Below, piece after piece: positions 50,011 to 60,640 of a stretch of 64,000 nt of DNA (within the stretch, counting starts at the first letter, position 1; each line of letters begins with the position of its first letter). The translations under genes and the position numbers were made by a program. The stretch lies in assembly GCA_017311185.1 (NCBI GenBank), contig JAESUZ010002553.1:372001-436000 (forward strand), given 5' to 3'. The notes below the pieces were generated by a model. It was not told the DNA's origin. It ran no database searches and was given only the letters and a program-made list of their open reading frames with translations. This DNA comes from Proteles cristata cristata (taxonomy: Eukaryota; Chordata; Mammalia; Carnivora; Hyaenidae).

Positions 50011-50689
50011 ATTCAAGCCATAGCACTCCCTCATAACTTGGGACAATTTCCTCTTCCTTCTCTGTGTCCCCCAATTTTGTTTTCTGCACTAGGAAAGAAT
50101 GGGTACTGCATTAAGGGTTGAAAGTAGCAAAGCTTAGTAAGTCCTTAGTTAGAATCTGGTCCTGGTATTCTTTAGGGAATTTAAGGACAGGACACTTTGA
50201 TTCTCAGCCTTGAGTCATAGAAACCAAATCTGAGGCAATAGCAGAATTTTCCTTCATAGCACCCACTTGTATCTTCTTCTAGCTGATCCTTTTAAGTAAA
50301 ATACTTTTTTTTCTGGTTGTAACAATTATATATGTTCCCAGATCTTTTTAAAATGGAATAATAAGTGAAAAGTTAGAAACATCTTCCCTCATCCCAACAT
50401 TCAAATAGGGCGTTTTCAAGGAAATCTCATAGAAGTATTTCTTTTTCCTGCCCAAGATCTGAAAAAATATGAAAGAGGCAAAAGAGTCAAACAACAGCAT
50501 CTCATTTGTTGCTGATAAAACTGATATGGGATAGAGCTGCTTATATCTATGGGCAAATGAACTTCCTGACATGAGCCAAGAATTCAGTAGAGTCACCCAG
50601 GCAGTCCTGTGCATCATTGGAGTCCTGAGAACTTTCATGCCTTACCAAAGCATGGACCTACCATGCATGCCTTACTGCACGAAGGTGTA

Positions 50690-51256
50690 TATTCATTTCT
50701 GGAGCTTTGTAACAAATTATCCCAGACTTAGCATCTTGGAACAGCACACATCTATCATCTCCCAGTATCCATGGGTCAGGAGGCTAAGCACCACTTACCG
50801 GAGCCTTCTGCAGTGTCTCTCAAGGCTTCAATCAAGGTGTGAGACACAGCTGAGGTCTCATCTGAAGGCTCACCTAGGGAAAGCCCTGCCTCCAAGCTTA
50901 TGTCATTGGTGTCAGGATTCATGCCTCCAAAGCTATTGGACTGAAGACATCAGCTCCTTTGTGGCTATTGGTCAGAGCCTGCCCTCCATTCCTTGCAATG
51001 AGGATGTCTCCACCACTGTTGTTTGCTTTACCAAAACACGCAAGGTGAGGAGGCAATAGAGAAAGTCACAAGATGGAAGTTAGAAGCTCACATAACCTAC
51101 GCACAGAAGCAACATCCCATGAAATTTGCTACCCTCTGTTGGTTAGAGTCACAGGTTCTGCCCACACTCGAAGGGGAAGGATTCCATGCGGGCATGAATC
51201 TCCGGGGCAGAATCACCGGGGGCCATCACAGAATCTGCCCACCACAGGTGCATGTT
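50690..51256. mobile_element. Ancient LTR-like interspersed repeat
   Basis: 'tttgtaacaaattatcccagacttagcatcttgg', 'ggtctcatctgaaggctcacctaggg' and 'gccatcacagaatctgcccacc' give the same family layout as the repeat near 23.1 kb. The 162-residue frame at 50571-51059 falls mostly inside it. Confidence 0.55.
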
Positions 51257-51299
51257 TCTTACAGGGCTGCCAACTCCCGAGAAAGGCAGAGGGAAGAAT

Positions 51300-51483
51300 T
51301 CATGTTTATTTATGTATTTTGAAAGAGAGGGAAAGAGAAAACGCACATGTGTGTGCACGAGCAGGGAAAGAGCAGAGAGAGGCAGGCTTCACACTGTCAG
51401 TACAGAGCCCGATGCAGGGCATGATCTCGTGAACCGTGAGAGAGAGTTGGACACTTAACCGAGTGAGCCACCCAGACACCTCA
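51300..51483 (-). mobile_element. CAN-SINE, minus strand, diverged
   Basis: 'catgtttatttatgtattttg' left end, 'cagtacagagcccgatgcagg' middle, 'gtgagccacccagacacc' head at right. Another minus-strand SINE follows within 20 bp. Confidence 0.9.
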
Positions 51484-51496
51484 GGACAGCTTACTC

Positions 51497-51700
51497 TTTT
51501 TTTTTTTAATGCTTTATTTATTTTGAGAGAGAGACAGAGAGACAGGGTGCAAGTGGCAGGGGGGTGGGGAGGCAGAGAGAGAGAGAGAGAGAGAGAATCC
51601 AAAGCAGGCTCCAAACTCTGGGGCTGTAACCCATGAACCGTGAGATCGTGACCTGAGCCAAGGCTGGTCGCTTAGCCGACTGAGCCACCCAGGCGCCCCT
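51497..51700 (-). mobile_element. CAN-SINE, minus strand, adjacent to the previous one
   Basis: T-run, then 'atgctttatttattttgagag', with head 'actgagccacccaggcgcccc' at right. Flanks ggacagcttact and ggatggcttact are a probable target duplication. Confidence 0.94.
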
Positions 51701-51879
51701 GGGATGGCTTACTTCTGAAACACCCACCCAATTCTAGTTACATCTTGTCAACAGTTTTCTGCCATTCAGTGTTCTTCTGCTGTGTGCTTTGTAGTGGCCT
51801 TCCGTCTCCATCTCGTGTTAGCCCTGTGTCTGTTCAGACCTGTCTTTGGCAGCCAGTTATGCCTTATCATTTCCAAGCT

Positions 51880-52340
51880 GCATCAACAACATGGCGTCCT
51901 ACACAGACTGCACGGATAGCAAAGACAGTGTAGACAGCGAGCTCCAGAACAAGGATGCGGGAGCCCGGAAATACGCAGCAAAGCCTGCACTGCTTTTCAG
52001 GGTATCGCGAGTCAGAGATGGAGCTGGAGCTCGGCGGCCTAGGCAGCCCCTGAAAGAGGCGTGATGAGCCGGGCGCTGGGAAGGAGAAGGTCTTGGGGGC
52101 GCTGGGGCAGGTGACACACGCCCACAGCCCCTCCCTCCCTCATTCACCATTCAAGTCTTTGACGTGACAATGTAGCCCTTCATTGAAGCTGTGCTTAATT
52201 ACTTCCAGCAGCCTCCGTGGACACGACGTGTCCATAGTCTTTCAAATGTTCTCATTAGCGGTGAGGCTGGGAATGCCAGCCGCACCCAGCGCCACACGCC
52301 GGCCATCCCCGAGCTGGCACTGCCACTTCAGCGGTGTCTT
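51880..52340. other. CpG-enriched unique block, candidate regulatory region
   Basis: Non-repetitive, GC-rich segment with many CpGs (e.g. tatcgcgag, ctcggcgg, gggcgctgg, cacacgccggcc). This is unlike the CpG-depleted intron around it. A short open frame starts in it at 51891 (54 codons, Kozak-like context aacATGG). Nothing shows that it is translated. The function is inferred from composition only. Confidence 0.35.
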
Positions 52341-53518
52341 AATGTGAGTGTTGCCCTTTTACTGATGAGCAGCGGAGATAGAGGAGGCCACAGCAGGCTG
52401 TCTGGGGATTCCGAAATTCTGGGCTGATCCTTCTGGAGGACTTGTAAAATGCCTACACTTTGCACTGCATTCCCAGGCCATCCACCACGTAGGCCTGCTG
52501 CGAACAGGGGATTTTAAAACAATTTAAAACAAACTGCAGAAGATGCATAAGATAACCTAAATTTCCCATTCCCAGCTCACCATGCGGCACCAAATTCCTA
52601 CTGTTACTCGTATCCCTCCCCTTACAGCCTTTGACGCAATGGCCTTTGTCTCCCTTTTCCCACGCTTCTGATCCATGCCTCTGACCTTGTCCTTAAAACA
52701 CCAGGCTCCTTACCCTGGTAGGAATATCCCGGAGGTCTTACAAGATGCCACATCTGCCTGGATTGAGCTTGTTACAGAGTCGGTGCATCCCCAGCCGTCC
52801 ATAGGGCGTTCTGCCTTTTCAAACCCAGGATTTGCAAGACCCACACAGCCGGGTACAGGAGCACTCTTGAATTGAAATTCAAAGGTCATGAAGTCAAGGG
52901 CACTGTGAACAGGACCTCTTCAAAAACAGCACAAGGACCATGTGCTGAGGCTTAACATCAACAAGGAGGCCAGAGCACTGATTCAAAACAGTCCCACCCA
53001 GGCCTGAGGCCCGGTGAACACAGGAGCCTCTCGCCCAGCGTGGCCCGTCTCCCAGAGGACGGTCCCTTGATGCAGCCTCCAGAGGGGCTAGAAACCCGTG
53101 CTCAAGGGCAGACAATAAGCCTCAAGGCTTCTTTTCTTCCTGTCCTGGAGCTGCATGCCTCCCCTCTCCACCATGCAGTGTGGTGGGGTGGGTCTCTTAT
53201 TGCCTGGCTGTGGTCACTGTGTTTCCCCACAAGGTCATGGCCACCTCAAGTCTGGCCTCCCCAAACTTCAATCTCAGCATGCAGGCTGCAAAGAGAGTTC
53301 CCATGTCACCGCTGTGCCTGGAAACCTGGCTCAGCCCACACTTCAGAGCAACAGCTGCCTTCCTGGACAACCTCCTTGAACCTTTTGGGACATTCGTATA
53401 TGTTCCTTGTTCACAGCGCTACAGACCCTCCCTCCTGGAAGTCCTGGACTCTCCAGTGGGAGCGACCTCACCCGGTGCCCGGGTCCTGCATGAGGCTTCA
53501 ACTCCCTTCATCAACCCA

Positions 53519-53572
53519 GAATGTGTCTCTTGACAGAGAGCTCTCTTGAATGTGTCTCTTGACAGAGAGCTC
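53519..53572. repeat. Tandem duplication, 29-bp period
   Basis: gaatgtgtctcttgacagag plus agctc occurs at 53519-53543 and again at 53548-53572 with no mismatch. Confidence 0.95.
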
Positions 53573-54764
53573 ACTACTTTCAGAAGCATATTATTCTAAT
53601 TGAAATATCATGAATGCTATGTTGATAATTCTACTATTGGATCCCTGTGTTGTTCTGGGAAATATATCAGACACTTTCAATATGTTTATATCCTAATACA
53701 CAAAAACGCTGCAGCTTGGGTCTCTGCCTTTGCCAGGTTTTGGATGATGAAAGTAATGTTCATCAAGGTTTAAGTCTGACTCAAGGTCACATACAGGGTA
53801 ATCACCCACCCTGTTTGCCTGGGATTGAAACTCTGGCATCTTGGGGATTCCTCACTCCAGAGGAAGTTAAGGAGCTGATATGTGAACCTTTGCTCATCCA
53901 GGCTGCACACTGTTGATGTCTGTTTTTCTGATTCTGCTCTTTACTGTCTTATTCACTGCTTCTTCTTTCGCCCCATGTTGGCTCCCATTGCCCCTCAGTC
54001 CTCAGTAGGATGCGTCACCGGCCGCAGAGCCCTGCTAGGCTCTGCTGGGGCCTCCCCTTTGGCCATTCCTGTCCTTGGGGACACTGGGCACTTGGGAAAT
54101 GGTTGGGCATTCTTGCTCATGCTCACAGAGGCCCCCGGACATACTTCTTGATGAGAACTTAAGGAGCAGAAGCTGGATCTCACCTGAACTTGAAGCCCGT
54201 TCTTCCCCTGCCGCCCCCACCCCGCCCCTGACTGCGTCTATGTGACCGCCGCAAGCCTCAGTGGTCTGTCCAGCTTTCGGACGCTGCAAAGCATGAGAGC
54301 CCGCAGCACACCAGATGCACACTTCTCCAGCTCAGGGAGGCCTGGGGTGACCCAGGGAGACTCCTGGGATGAAGGGAGAGGGGAATTATGAGCCCCACCT
54401 GCTCAAGCCACCCTCCCTCTAGCACCAGTCTGAGAGGGAGGGAAACGGAGACAGGCCGGGTGAAACTTCCCTGCCTGCCCCCTGTGGCACGTCCTCCAGG
54501 CCCCAGGCAGGAGGGGTGAAGGTGAGGGGTCTGCAAAGCCATTCTAATGCCCAGCAAGCAGGGACGGATTGGGCCTGCTCCCAGCCCTCCTTTCTCCCGG
54601 GCACTGGCGAGGGGCTCAGGTAAACCCCGCAAGCACCAGAAAGATCTGTTAGAAGAACAGACCCCTTTTTGTCCTCATGAGGTTCTCCCACTCGGAGGGG
54701 CGAGCAGGCCCCCAGGGCTGTCTGCTGCCTTCCTGACCATCGGCACAGCTTTGATATAAGGATG

Positions 54765-54965
54765 TGCACTTCGATCACCCGCCATGTGTCATTAGCCCAA
54801 CGGGCGGCATCAGTCAGAGACATAAGTGTCAACAAATCGCGCTGTAGTCGCTGGAGCCACCCGTTGTTGATTTTATCTGAGCGGTTCCGCAGCAGCCTGG
54901 ACCCTGTCGGGACAACACAGGGCCTTTTGCAGCAGAGGCGACGGAACGGGTTAGAGGTAGCCGGT
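54765..54965. other. CpG-retaining unique block, candidate conserved non-coding element
   Basis: About 14 CpGs in roughly 185 bp of non-repetitive intronic sequence (acccgcc, aacgggcgg, aatcgcgctgtagtcgctgg, gagcggttccgc, gtcgggac, ggcgacggaacggg). The neighbouring intron is CpG-poor. It also holds TTGTTGATTTTATCTG-type AT-rich motifs. The role is unknown and inferred from composition. A 203-residue minus-strand frame crosses it but resembles nothing. Confidence 0.35.
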
Positions 54966-55618
54966 GGGAAACAAGAGCATCCCGCTCTCTCTTGATTTCC
55001 TTCCCATGGGCTAGACTGTCCTGAGGTCAAGCCAGCAAGGAGTAGAGATGACCAAACCCTGTTTGGCTACATAATGGCCAGGACAGAATCTCAAGCACTT
55101 GTGACTGCCGATCGTGACAGCACCAAGCTTTCTCGCTTTTTTAAGACACTGCCTTCATCCACCACATTGCTGGCTGCTGGAGAAAGAGAGGCCAGTGGCA
55201 AACTGCAGGTATGGTGCCTTCTGTGGCTTTTCTGCCTGGCGTTTCCCCCCTCCCGCACCCCTCTCTGAGCGGGGCTCCCACCTCCAGGTGATGCCCCTGT
55301 GTAGCTTCCTGCTTGCCGAGCTTTGCAGAGAGCACCCGCAGCTTTCGATGAGCTCCCGTTCCTCCAGAATCTATCCCTGACACCCCTTAGGTCTGCATCG
55401 CAGAAAATGAAACACAAAACAGGCCCAAGGTCTTAAGGAGATAATTATGCAGAGAATAGTCAATGGCAGCCCAGTGGTGAATGGTCAAGAACTGCTCAGC
55501 GCCAGCCCGGATGATCACAGATGTGGGGTGTCAGACCCCTGGGAGAGGATGGTCACTTCCCATATGGCAGCACGGCAGCTGAGATGTGGTCTCCCCACGT
55601 GTTGTCTAAATGCGAAAG

Positions 55619-56057
55619 GAGGGGCGCCTGGGTGGCTCAGTTAGTTAAGCGACCAACTTCGGCTCAGGTCATGATCTCACGGTTCGTGGGTTCAAGTCCC
55701 GCGTCGGGCTCTGTGCTGACTGCCAGCTCAGAACCTGGAGCCTGTTTCAGTCTGTGACTCCCTCTCTCTCTGCCCCTCCCCTGCTTATGCTGCCTCTCTC
55801 TCTCTCTCAGAAACAAATAAAACATTAAAAAATTTTATTTATTTTTTTAATAGTTTATTGTCAAGTTGGTTTCCATATAACACCCAGTGCTCATCCCCAC
55901 AAGTGCCCTCCTCCATGCCCATCAGCCCCCATCCCCTCCCCCTACGCTCATCAGCCCTCAGTTTGTTCTCAGCATTCAAGAGTCTCTCATGGTTTGCCTC
56001 CCCCCTTCTCCCCAACTATTTTTCCCCTTCTTCTCCCCCATGGTATTAAAAAAATAA
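55619..56057 (+). mobile_element. CAN-SINE interrupted in its tail by an L1 3' end
   Basis: Canonical SINE body at 55621-55830. The tail is split by an antisense L1 fragment and resumes as 'taaaaaaataat'. The whole unit is flanked by taaatg[c/t]gaaag at 55607-55618 and 56058-56069, as expected if the SINE came first. Confidence 0.85.
55833..56046 (-). mobile_element. 5'-truncated carnivore L1 3'UTR, antisense, nested in the SINE tail
   Basis: 'tttattgtcaagttggtttccatataacacccagtgctcatcccc' followed by C-rich text is the reverse of the feliform L1 3' end, with the T-rich tail complement at left. It is truncated at about 200 bp. Confidence 0.75.
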
Positions 56058-56624
56058 TAAATGTGAAAGCAGAATCCATTTGGGCACAGAGGTGCACTTA
56101 TTTCCTGCTTCCTTTTAGCTGTGCGGTCTGGGGTTGACAGGGCTGAAATGAGCATAGCAGATGGGAACTGCGAGGTCGACCCCTGTGTGGGTCCCTGTCA
56201 TGGCAGGCCTTCACCACGACATTGCGAGAATTGAATGGGATGACAAGTAATGGTGGCTGCCGGATGGAGGGTTCCTCGCTTTCTTTGCATTATCCCCTTC
56301 CCCTCCAGAGATGCTGGTCTCATTCCGCTGTCACAGCCCTGCACTCTCCATGGTCATGGTCTCTAATGAATGAACAAAGTACGCAAGAGCAAGACGTATC
56401 CTAGAGTCTGCAAGGCTTCTGTGTTATAGGCAGGGCTGGCTTCACGGGGGAAGGGCCCAGCTCCCAGAAAGGTCTCATGCTGAGTTAGAGTTCTGCCGTC
56501 ACTGTTTGGAAGTTCTTAGGAATTTTTGAAAAAGGGGCTTCACATTTCATTTTGCATTGAGCCCTGCAATTTATACCTCCCACTTAGAATAGAATAAGAA
56601 ACTAGTCTTTTTAAAAATACTCAT

Positions 56625-56833
56625 TTCTTGGGTGGCTCAGTCAGTTAAGCATTCAAGTCTTGATTTCTACTCAGGTCATAATCTCATGGTTCATGGGATT
56701 GAGCCCCAAGTTGGGCTCTGCACTATCAGTGCAGATTCTCTCCCTCCCTCTCTCTCTGCCCCTCCCTTGCTTGTGCTCTGTCTTCCTCTCTCTCTCTCTC
56801 TTTCTCTCTCTCAAAGTAAATAGATAACTTTTT
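56625..56833 (+). mobile_element. 5'-truncated CAN-SINE, left arm of an inverted pair
   Basis: Begins at 'cttgggtggctcagtcag', lacking the first bases of the head. It has the 'caggtcataatctcatgg' box, a CT tract and a short A-rich tail. Confidence 0.92.
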
Positions 56834-57046
56834 AAAAATTTAATAGGTATTCATTTTTGAGGGACAGAGAGAAACAGAGCACAAGCAGGGGAGGGGCAGA
56901 GAGATAAGGAGACACAGAATCTAAAGCAGGCTCCAGGTTCTGAGCTGTCAACACAGAGCCTGACACAGGGCTCAAGCTCATGAACTGCAAGATCACGACC
57001 TGAGTTGAAGTTGGATGCTTAACCAACTGAGCCACCCAGGTGCCTC
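56834..57046 (-). mobile_element. CAN-SINE, minus strand, right arm of an inverted pair
   Basis: 'ggtattcatttttgagggacag' at left and head 'gccacccaggtgcctc' at right. Flanks agataactttt and agataaactttt suggest insertion into the tail region of the preceding SINE. Confidence 0.93.
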
Positions 57047-57589
57047 AACAGATAAACTTTTTTTAAAAAGGGGGGAAAAAGAAAAAGTAGTCCTGGATCT
57101 TTTTACCAGAGTAAAACAAGTCAACAAACCCAGGGCCCATGACCCCTGAAAACCTCCTCCCCCAAAGACTTTATTTTTCTCTCTGGAAAAAAAAACAAAA
57201 AACAAAAAACAAAACACTTTGTTACCCTTTTTCTCTTTATTTATGATGTGTTCATTTGCTTTAATTCCAAACTGTGAAATGTAACAAGACTCTTTGAGGA
57301 AGGCCCTTCAATCCCAGCTTCAATGTTCCAGAGTTGGTATGAACATTCAGGAACATTAGCCATATGTAGCACCTTGACATTAAGAGTGATCCCAGAGCTT
57401 GGGCACACAGATGGCCAGGCTGTGAGCTTCAGACCCAGAGGTCATTAGCTGCAAACAGAAAATAAGATGCAAATCCTCAGAGACAGTGGAGGGCTGCCAG
57501 GTTACCAAACTACAGTGGTGATGAGGAGTCACCACCAAGGTCATGGTTACGGTTGGAAGGGTTGAATGAGAGGTGGAAACGAGCAGAGA

Positions 57590-58010
57590 GTAAGAGAGCA
57601 TGGGCTTGCACAAGTTAGGATAGAGAGGCTATGGCCCAGTAACAGGCAACCCCCAGCTTTCAGCAGCTTAAAAGAGAGAATTCTTGATTTGTCATGTATG
57701 ATATGCCCACCATAGGGAGAATGTGGGGGCCTGCTTCTTGTAGTGGGCATCTCTCAGTCTCCCAAATGATGAAGCAGGCACCATCTCAAAGTTGCCGGTC
57801 ACAATGCCAGGGAGCAAGTGTGTTCTCACTGGTTTCATCCTATCAAGTAGACATTCCATCCTGGAAGCCACACATGTCACTTTTGCTCACAACTCATTGG
57901 TCATAGCTAGTCACCTACCAATTTTCCCCTGTCACCACCAATGACAAGGGACCAAGAAGAGCAAATCTCCCAGGTGCTCAGAAGGTAGAAGGCCTGAGGC
58001 CTGTAGTGAA
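57590..58010. mobile_element. Ancient interspersed repeat, family unresolved
   Basis: 'caggcaccatctcaaagttgccggtcacaatgccagggag' and 'gaagccacacatgtcacttttgctcacaactcattggtcatagctagtcac' are typical of a dispersed old mammalian repeat. Confidence 0.5.
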
Positions 58011-58082
58011 CAGCGTTTGTGACTCTTATAAAGCCTAAAATATGACTTTTTTTACTTGATTGTTTTGACCATACTTCCTTTG

Positions 58083-58555
58083 ATCCATCCATCCCTCAAT
58101 CTATCATTCCACCCATCCATCCATCACTCCATCCCTCCCTGTCTCCATCCATCTACCCATCCATGCATCCCTCGATCCATCCCCCCATCCTTCCATCCAT
58201 CCCTCCATCCACCCATCCGTCCCTCCGTCCATCACTCCATCCATCCATCCCTTCATCCATCCATCTATCCATTCATCCATCCGTCTATCCATTCATCCAA
58301 CCATACATCCATCACTCCATCCATTCATCCCTTCATCTGTCTGTCCATCCATTGATTCATCACTCCATCCATTACTCCATCTGTCCATCCACACATCCAT
58401 CCATCCCTCCATTCATCACCCCATCCTTCCATCCATCCATCACTCCATCCACCATACCATCACTCCATCCATTACTCTATCTGTCCATCCATACATCCAT
58501 CAACCCATCCCTCCATCTGTTCATCCATCTCTCCATCCGTCCATCTCTCCATCCA
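58083..58555. repeat. Long degenerate (ATCC)n tandem array, about 470 bp
   Basis: Tetranucleotide array of atcc units with atct, atca, gtcc and ctcc variants. It yields Ser/Ile/His/Pro repeat frames on + and Met/Asp/Gly/Trp frames on -, all spurious. Confidence 0.97.
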
Positions 58556-58559
58556 TAAT

Positions 58560-59340
58560 TCCAGTATTCCATCTAACAAATAGTCATTTATTGTGTGCAG
58601 GATGTGATGCTAAACCTTGATGGAGTCATCAAGATCTCTGCATCGAAAGAGTTAATGTTTGCTGGAGGAGCTACACATATTTTGTGAGGAGGGGAACCTT
58701 GTGTCAGAAATATGTATATGGTACAGGCAGTTTGCTATAGGAGTTTAGAGAAGGAAAGCTAATATTGTTTCATAGGCACATCAGTGGATGCCCTCACAGA
58801 GGAGGCAGCATTGGAGCTGCATATTAAGAATATATGCAGTTTGCAATAAGCAGAGAGAGAAGGAAAGGCATTTCTGACATTGGGAATAGCCTGAACAAAA
58901 ACCTAGATGGTAGAAAACAAGGTATTTTAACTCGAAAAGGAGCACACATAATCTGTCTCCCTGTGGAAGATGCTGAATCCTTGTGAAAGCAGAGACGATA
59001 TCATCAGAGAATTTCTTATGGAAAAGTCATTAACATCTGCCCATATGAAATATGGTTTGGAATACATGGAGTGAGTGGAATAGAGATGGAGGCAAAAGCC
59101 AGTGAGGAGACTGTTGCAATAATCTAGACGTGAGGTGATAAAAGTTTACTCCCTACAGTGATAGGGAAGGGCAGGACAGAATACGAGCTGTCAGGAGGAG
59201 AGGTCAGTAAAAATGACAGTGACCAGACAAGAATGGAGGAAGAGGAACAGGTGCCCCCATGGAGGGCAACGGTAGGTCCAGCCTCGCACCAGACTCTGAG
59301 CACTCACTGGCCTCTTCATTTTTACAAAGGGGGAGAAGTT
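58560..59340. mobile_element. Probable L2-like fragment
   Basis: 'tagtcatttattgtgtgcaggatgtgatgctaaa', 'gagactgttgcaataatctagacgtgaggtgat' and 'gaacaaaaacctagatgg' are diverged LINE-2 phrases. Confidence 0.5.
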
Positions 59341-59483
59341 ACAGATAGCATGGAACTTTAAAGACACAGAAGTCATTAGAAAGGTGATCACCTGCATGGT
59401 TAGAGTTCCCAAGAAGCTGAGCCAAGAGGATATATAGATATAAATGTAAATATATAGGATATCTATGTCTAATGGGATATCTG

Positions 59484-59495
59484 GATGGATGGATG

Positions 59496-59554
<59 letters not shown>
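59484..59554. repeat. Compound (GGAT)n-(GATA)n-(GACA)n microsatellite
   Basis: ggat x3, then about eleven gata units, then gaca x4, all inside an LTR relic. Confidence 0.97.
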
Positions 59555-59555
<1 letters not shown>

Positions 59556-59715
59556 ATGAGAAGTTGACTCACATAATGGAGGTTGAGAAGTTCCACTATC
59601 TGACATCTGCAAGCCAGAGACCCAAGAAAACCAATTCCAGTCTGAGGGGCAAAAGGGGAAAATTCCTCCTTACTCTACCTGTTTGTACTTTTTAGGCCCT
59701 AAGGAGATTGGATGG

Positions 59716-59718
<3 letters not shown>

Positions 59719-59764
<46 letters not shown>

Positions 59765-59787
59765 AACACACACACACACACACACAT
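59719..59787. repeat. (CA)n microsatellite, about 68 bp
   Basis: CA array with two 'aaac' interruptions, inside the same LTR relic. Confidence 0.97.
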
Positions 59788-60195
59788 TGGTGAGGGCAAT
59801 CTAGTTTCCTGACTCTACTGATTCAATTGCTAATCTCACTTGGAAACACCCTCACTGGCACACTCAGAACTAATCTTTCATCTGGGCGATGTTTAACATG
59901 GGCCAAGTTGACTAACCATCACAGGAGATGAACATCTCCCTGGAGGCGGGGCTGTCAAGGGAGATACAGACCTTGCTGAGGTGGAGGTCTCTGCAAGTGG
60001 CTAACTTTCACCTCCTCACATTGAGCCTTAATCCTGATGGTTCCCTCATATAAACATGTAAAGTGGGGCCTAGGGACCCAGAGCATCAACACCACCATCA
60101 CTGGTGTCTATAAATTCCCTTGGAATGGGACTAGGTAGTCTGTGCTCTGTCAAGATCCCTGGACAATTTGTGTCCACAATGAAGTCTGGGAAGCT

Positions 60196-60640
60196 ATGGT
60201 GTGTTAGTGTGCTGAGGGACCCAAGAACAAAATACCATAGACTAGGGGCTTGAGCTACAGATACTTAGTTCTCTTAGTTCTGGAGACTAAAAGTCCAAGA
60301 TCAAGGTGCTGGCCAATTCGGTTCCTGGTGAGGGTTTTCTTCCTTGTTTGCAGATATCCATCTTCCTGCTTTGCCCTCACATGGCGTGTGTGTGTGTGTG
60401 TGTGTGTGTGTGCATGTGCACACACACACACACACACATGCACAGAGAAAGAAAGAAAGAAATCTCTTCCTCTTCATATAAAGCCACCATGCTATCAGTT
60501 TGGAGCCCCACCTTTATGACTTCACTTAACCTCACTTACCTTCGAAGAGCCTTATACAATCACCCTGGTGAGAGCCCAGCCAGGACACTGCAGAGAGACC
60601 CCTGAAATTGACAGGGATTTGGCAAGTCCTGAACACATTA
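60196..60640. mobile_element. Ancient LTR-like interspersed repeat with nested microsatellite
   Basis: 'acaaaataccatagactaggggcttgagctacagatacttagttctcttagttctggagactaaaagtccaagatcaaggtgc' and 'tcctggtgagggttttcttcc' belong to a common dispersed family. The GT/CA array at 60385-60438 lies within it. Confidence 0.6.
60385..60438. repeat. (GT)n-catgtg-(CA)n inverted dinucleotide repeat
   Basis: About 28 bp of GT, a short gcatgtgc hinge and about 20 bp of CA. The arms are near-perfect complements. A GAAA run follows at about 60446-60461. Confidence 0.95.

Larger units (their letters stand above)
59398..59921 (-). mobile_element. Ancient ERVL-type LTR-like repeat (MLT2-like), antisense, with two microsatellites
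   Basis: Reverse order of the 46.3-kb copy: 'ggttagagttcccaagaagc' at left, 'attggtgagggcaatctagtttcctgactctactgattcaattgctaatctcac' and 'ccaagttgactaaccatcacag' at right. GATA/GACA and CA arrays have expanded inside it. Non-coding. Confidence 0.75.

Noticed and set aside
50571..51059. 162-residue plus-strand frame
   Set aside because: Most of it lies in an ancient LTR-like repeat; the translation is not a viral or cellular protein.
54419..55030. 203-residue minus-strand open frame, the longest in the window
   Set aside because: It has no recognisable domain, it crosses a GC-rich, stop-poor stretch with overlapping frames on both strands, and no splice or promoter context supports it. It is most likely chance.
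55521..55757. 78-residue frame and similar 'MAQSVKHP...' frames at other sites
   Set aside because: They are translations of the CAN-SINE consensus and recur at every SINE.
58083..58555. CRISPR-like array
   Set aside because: It is a 4-bp tandem repeat without unique spacers, in a mammalian intron.
58056..58558. Ser/Ile/His/Pro repeat proteins on + and Met/Asp/Gly/Trp repeat protein on -
   Set aside because: Pure translation of the (ATCC)n array.
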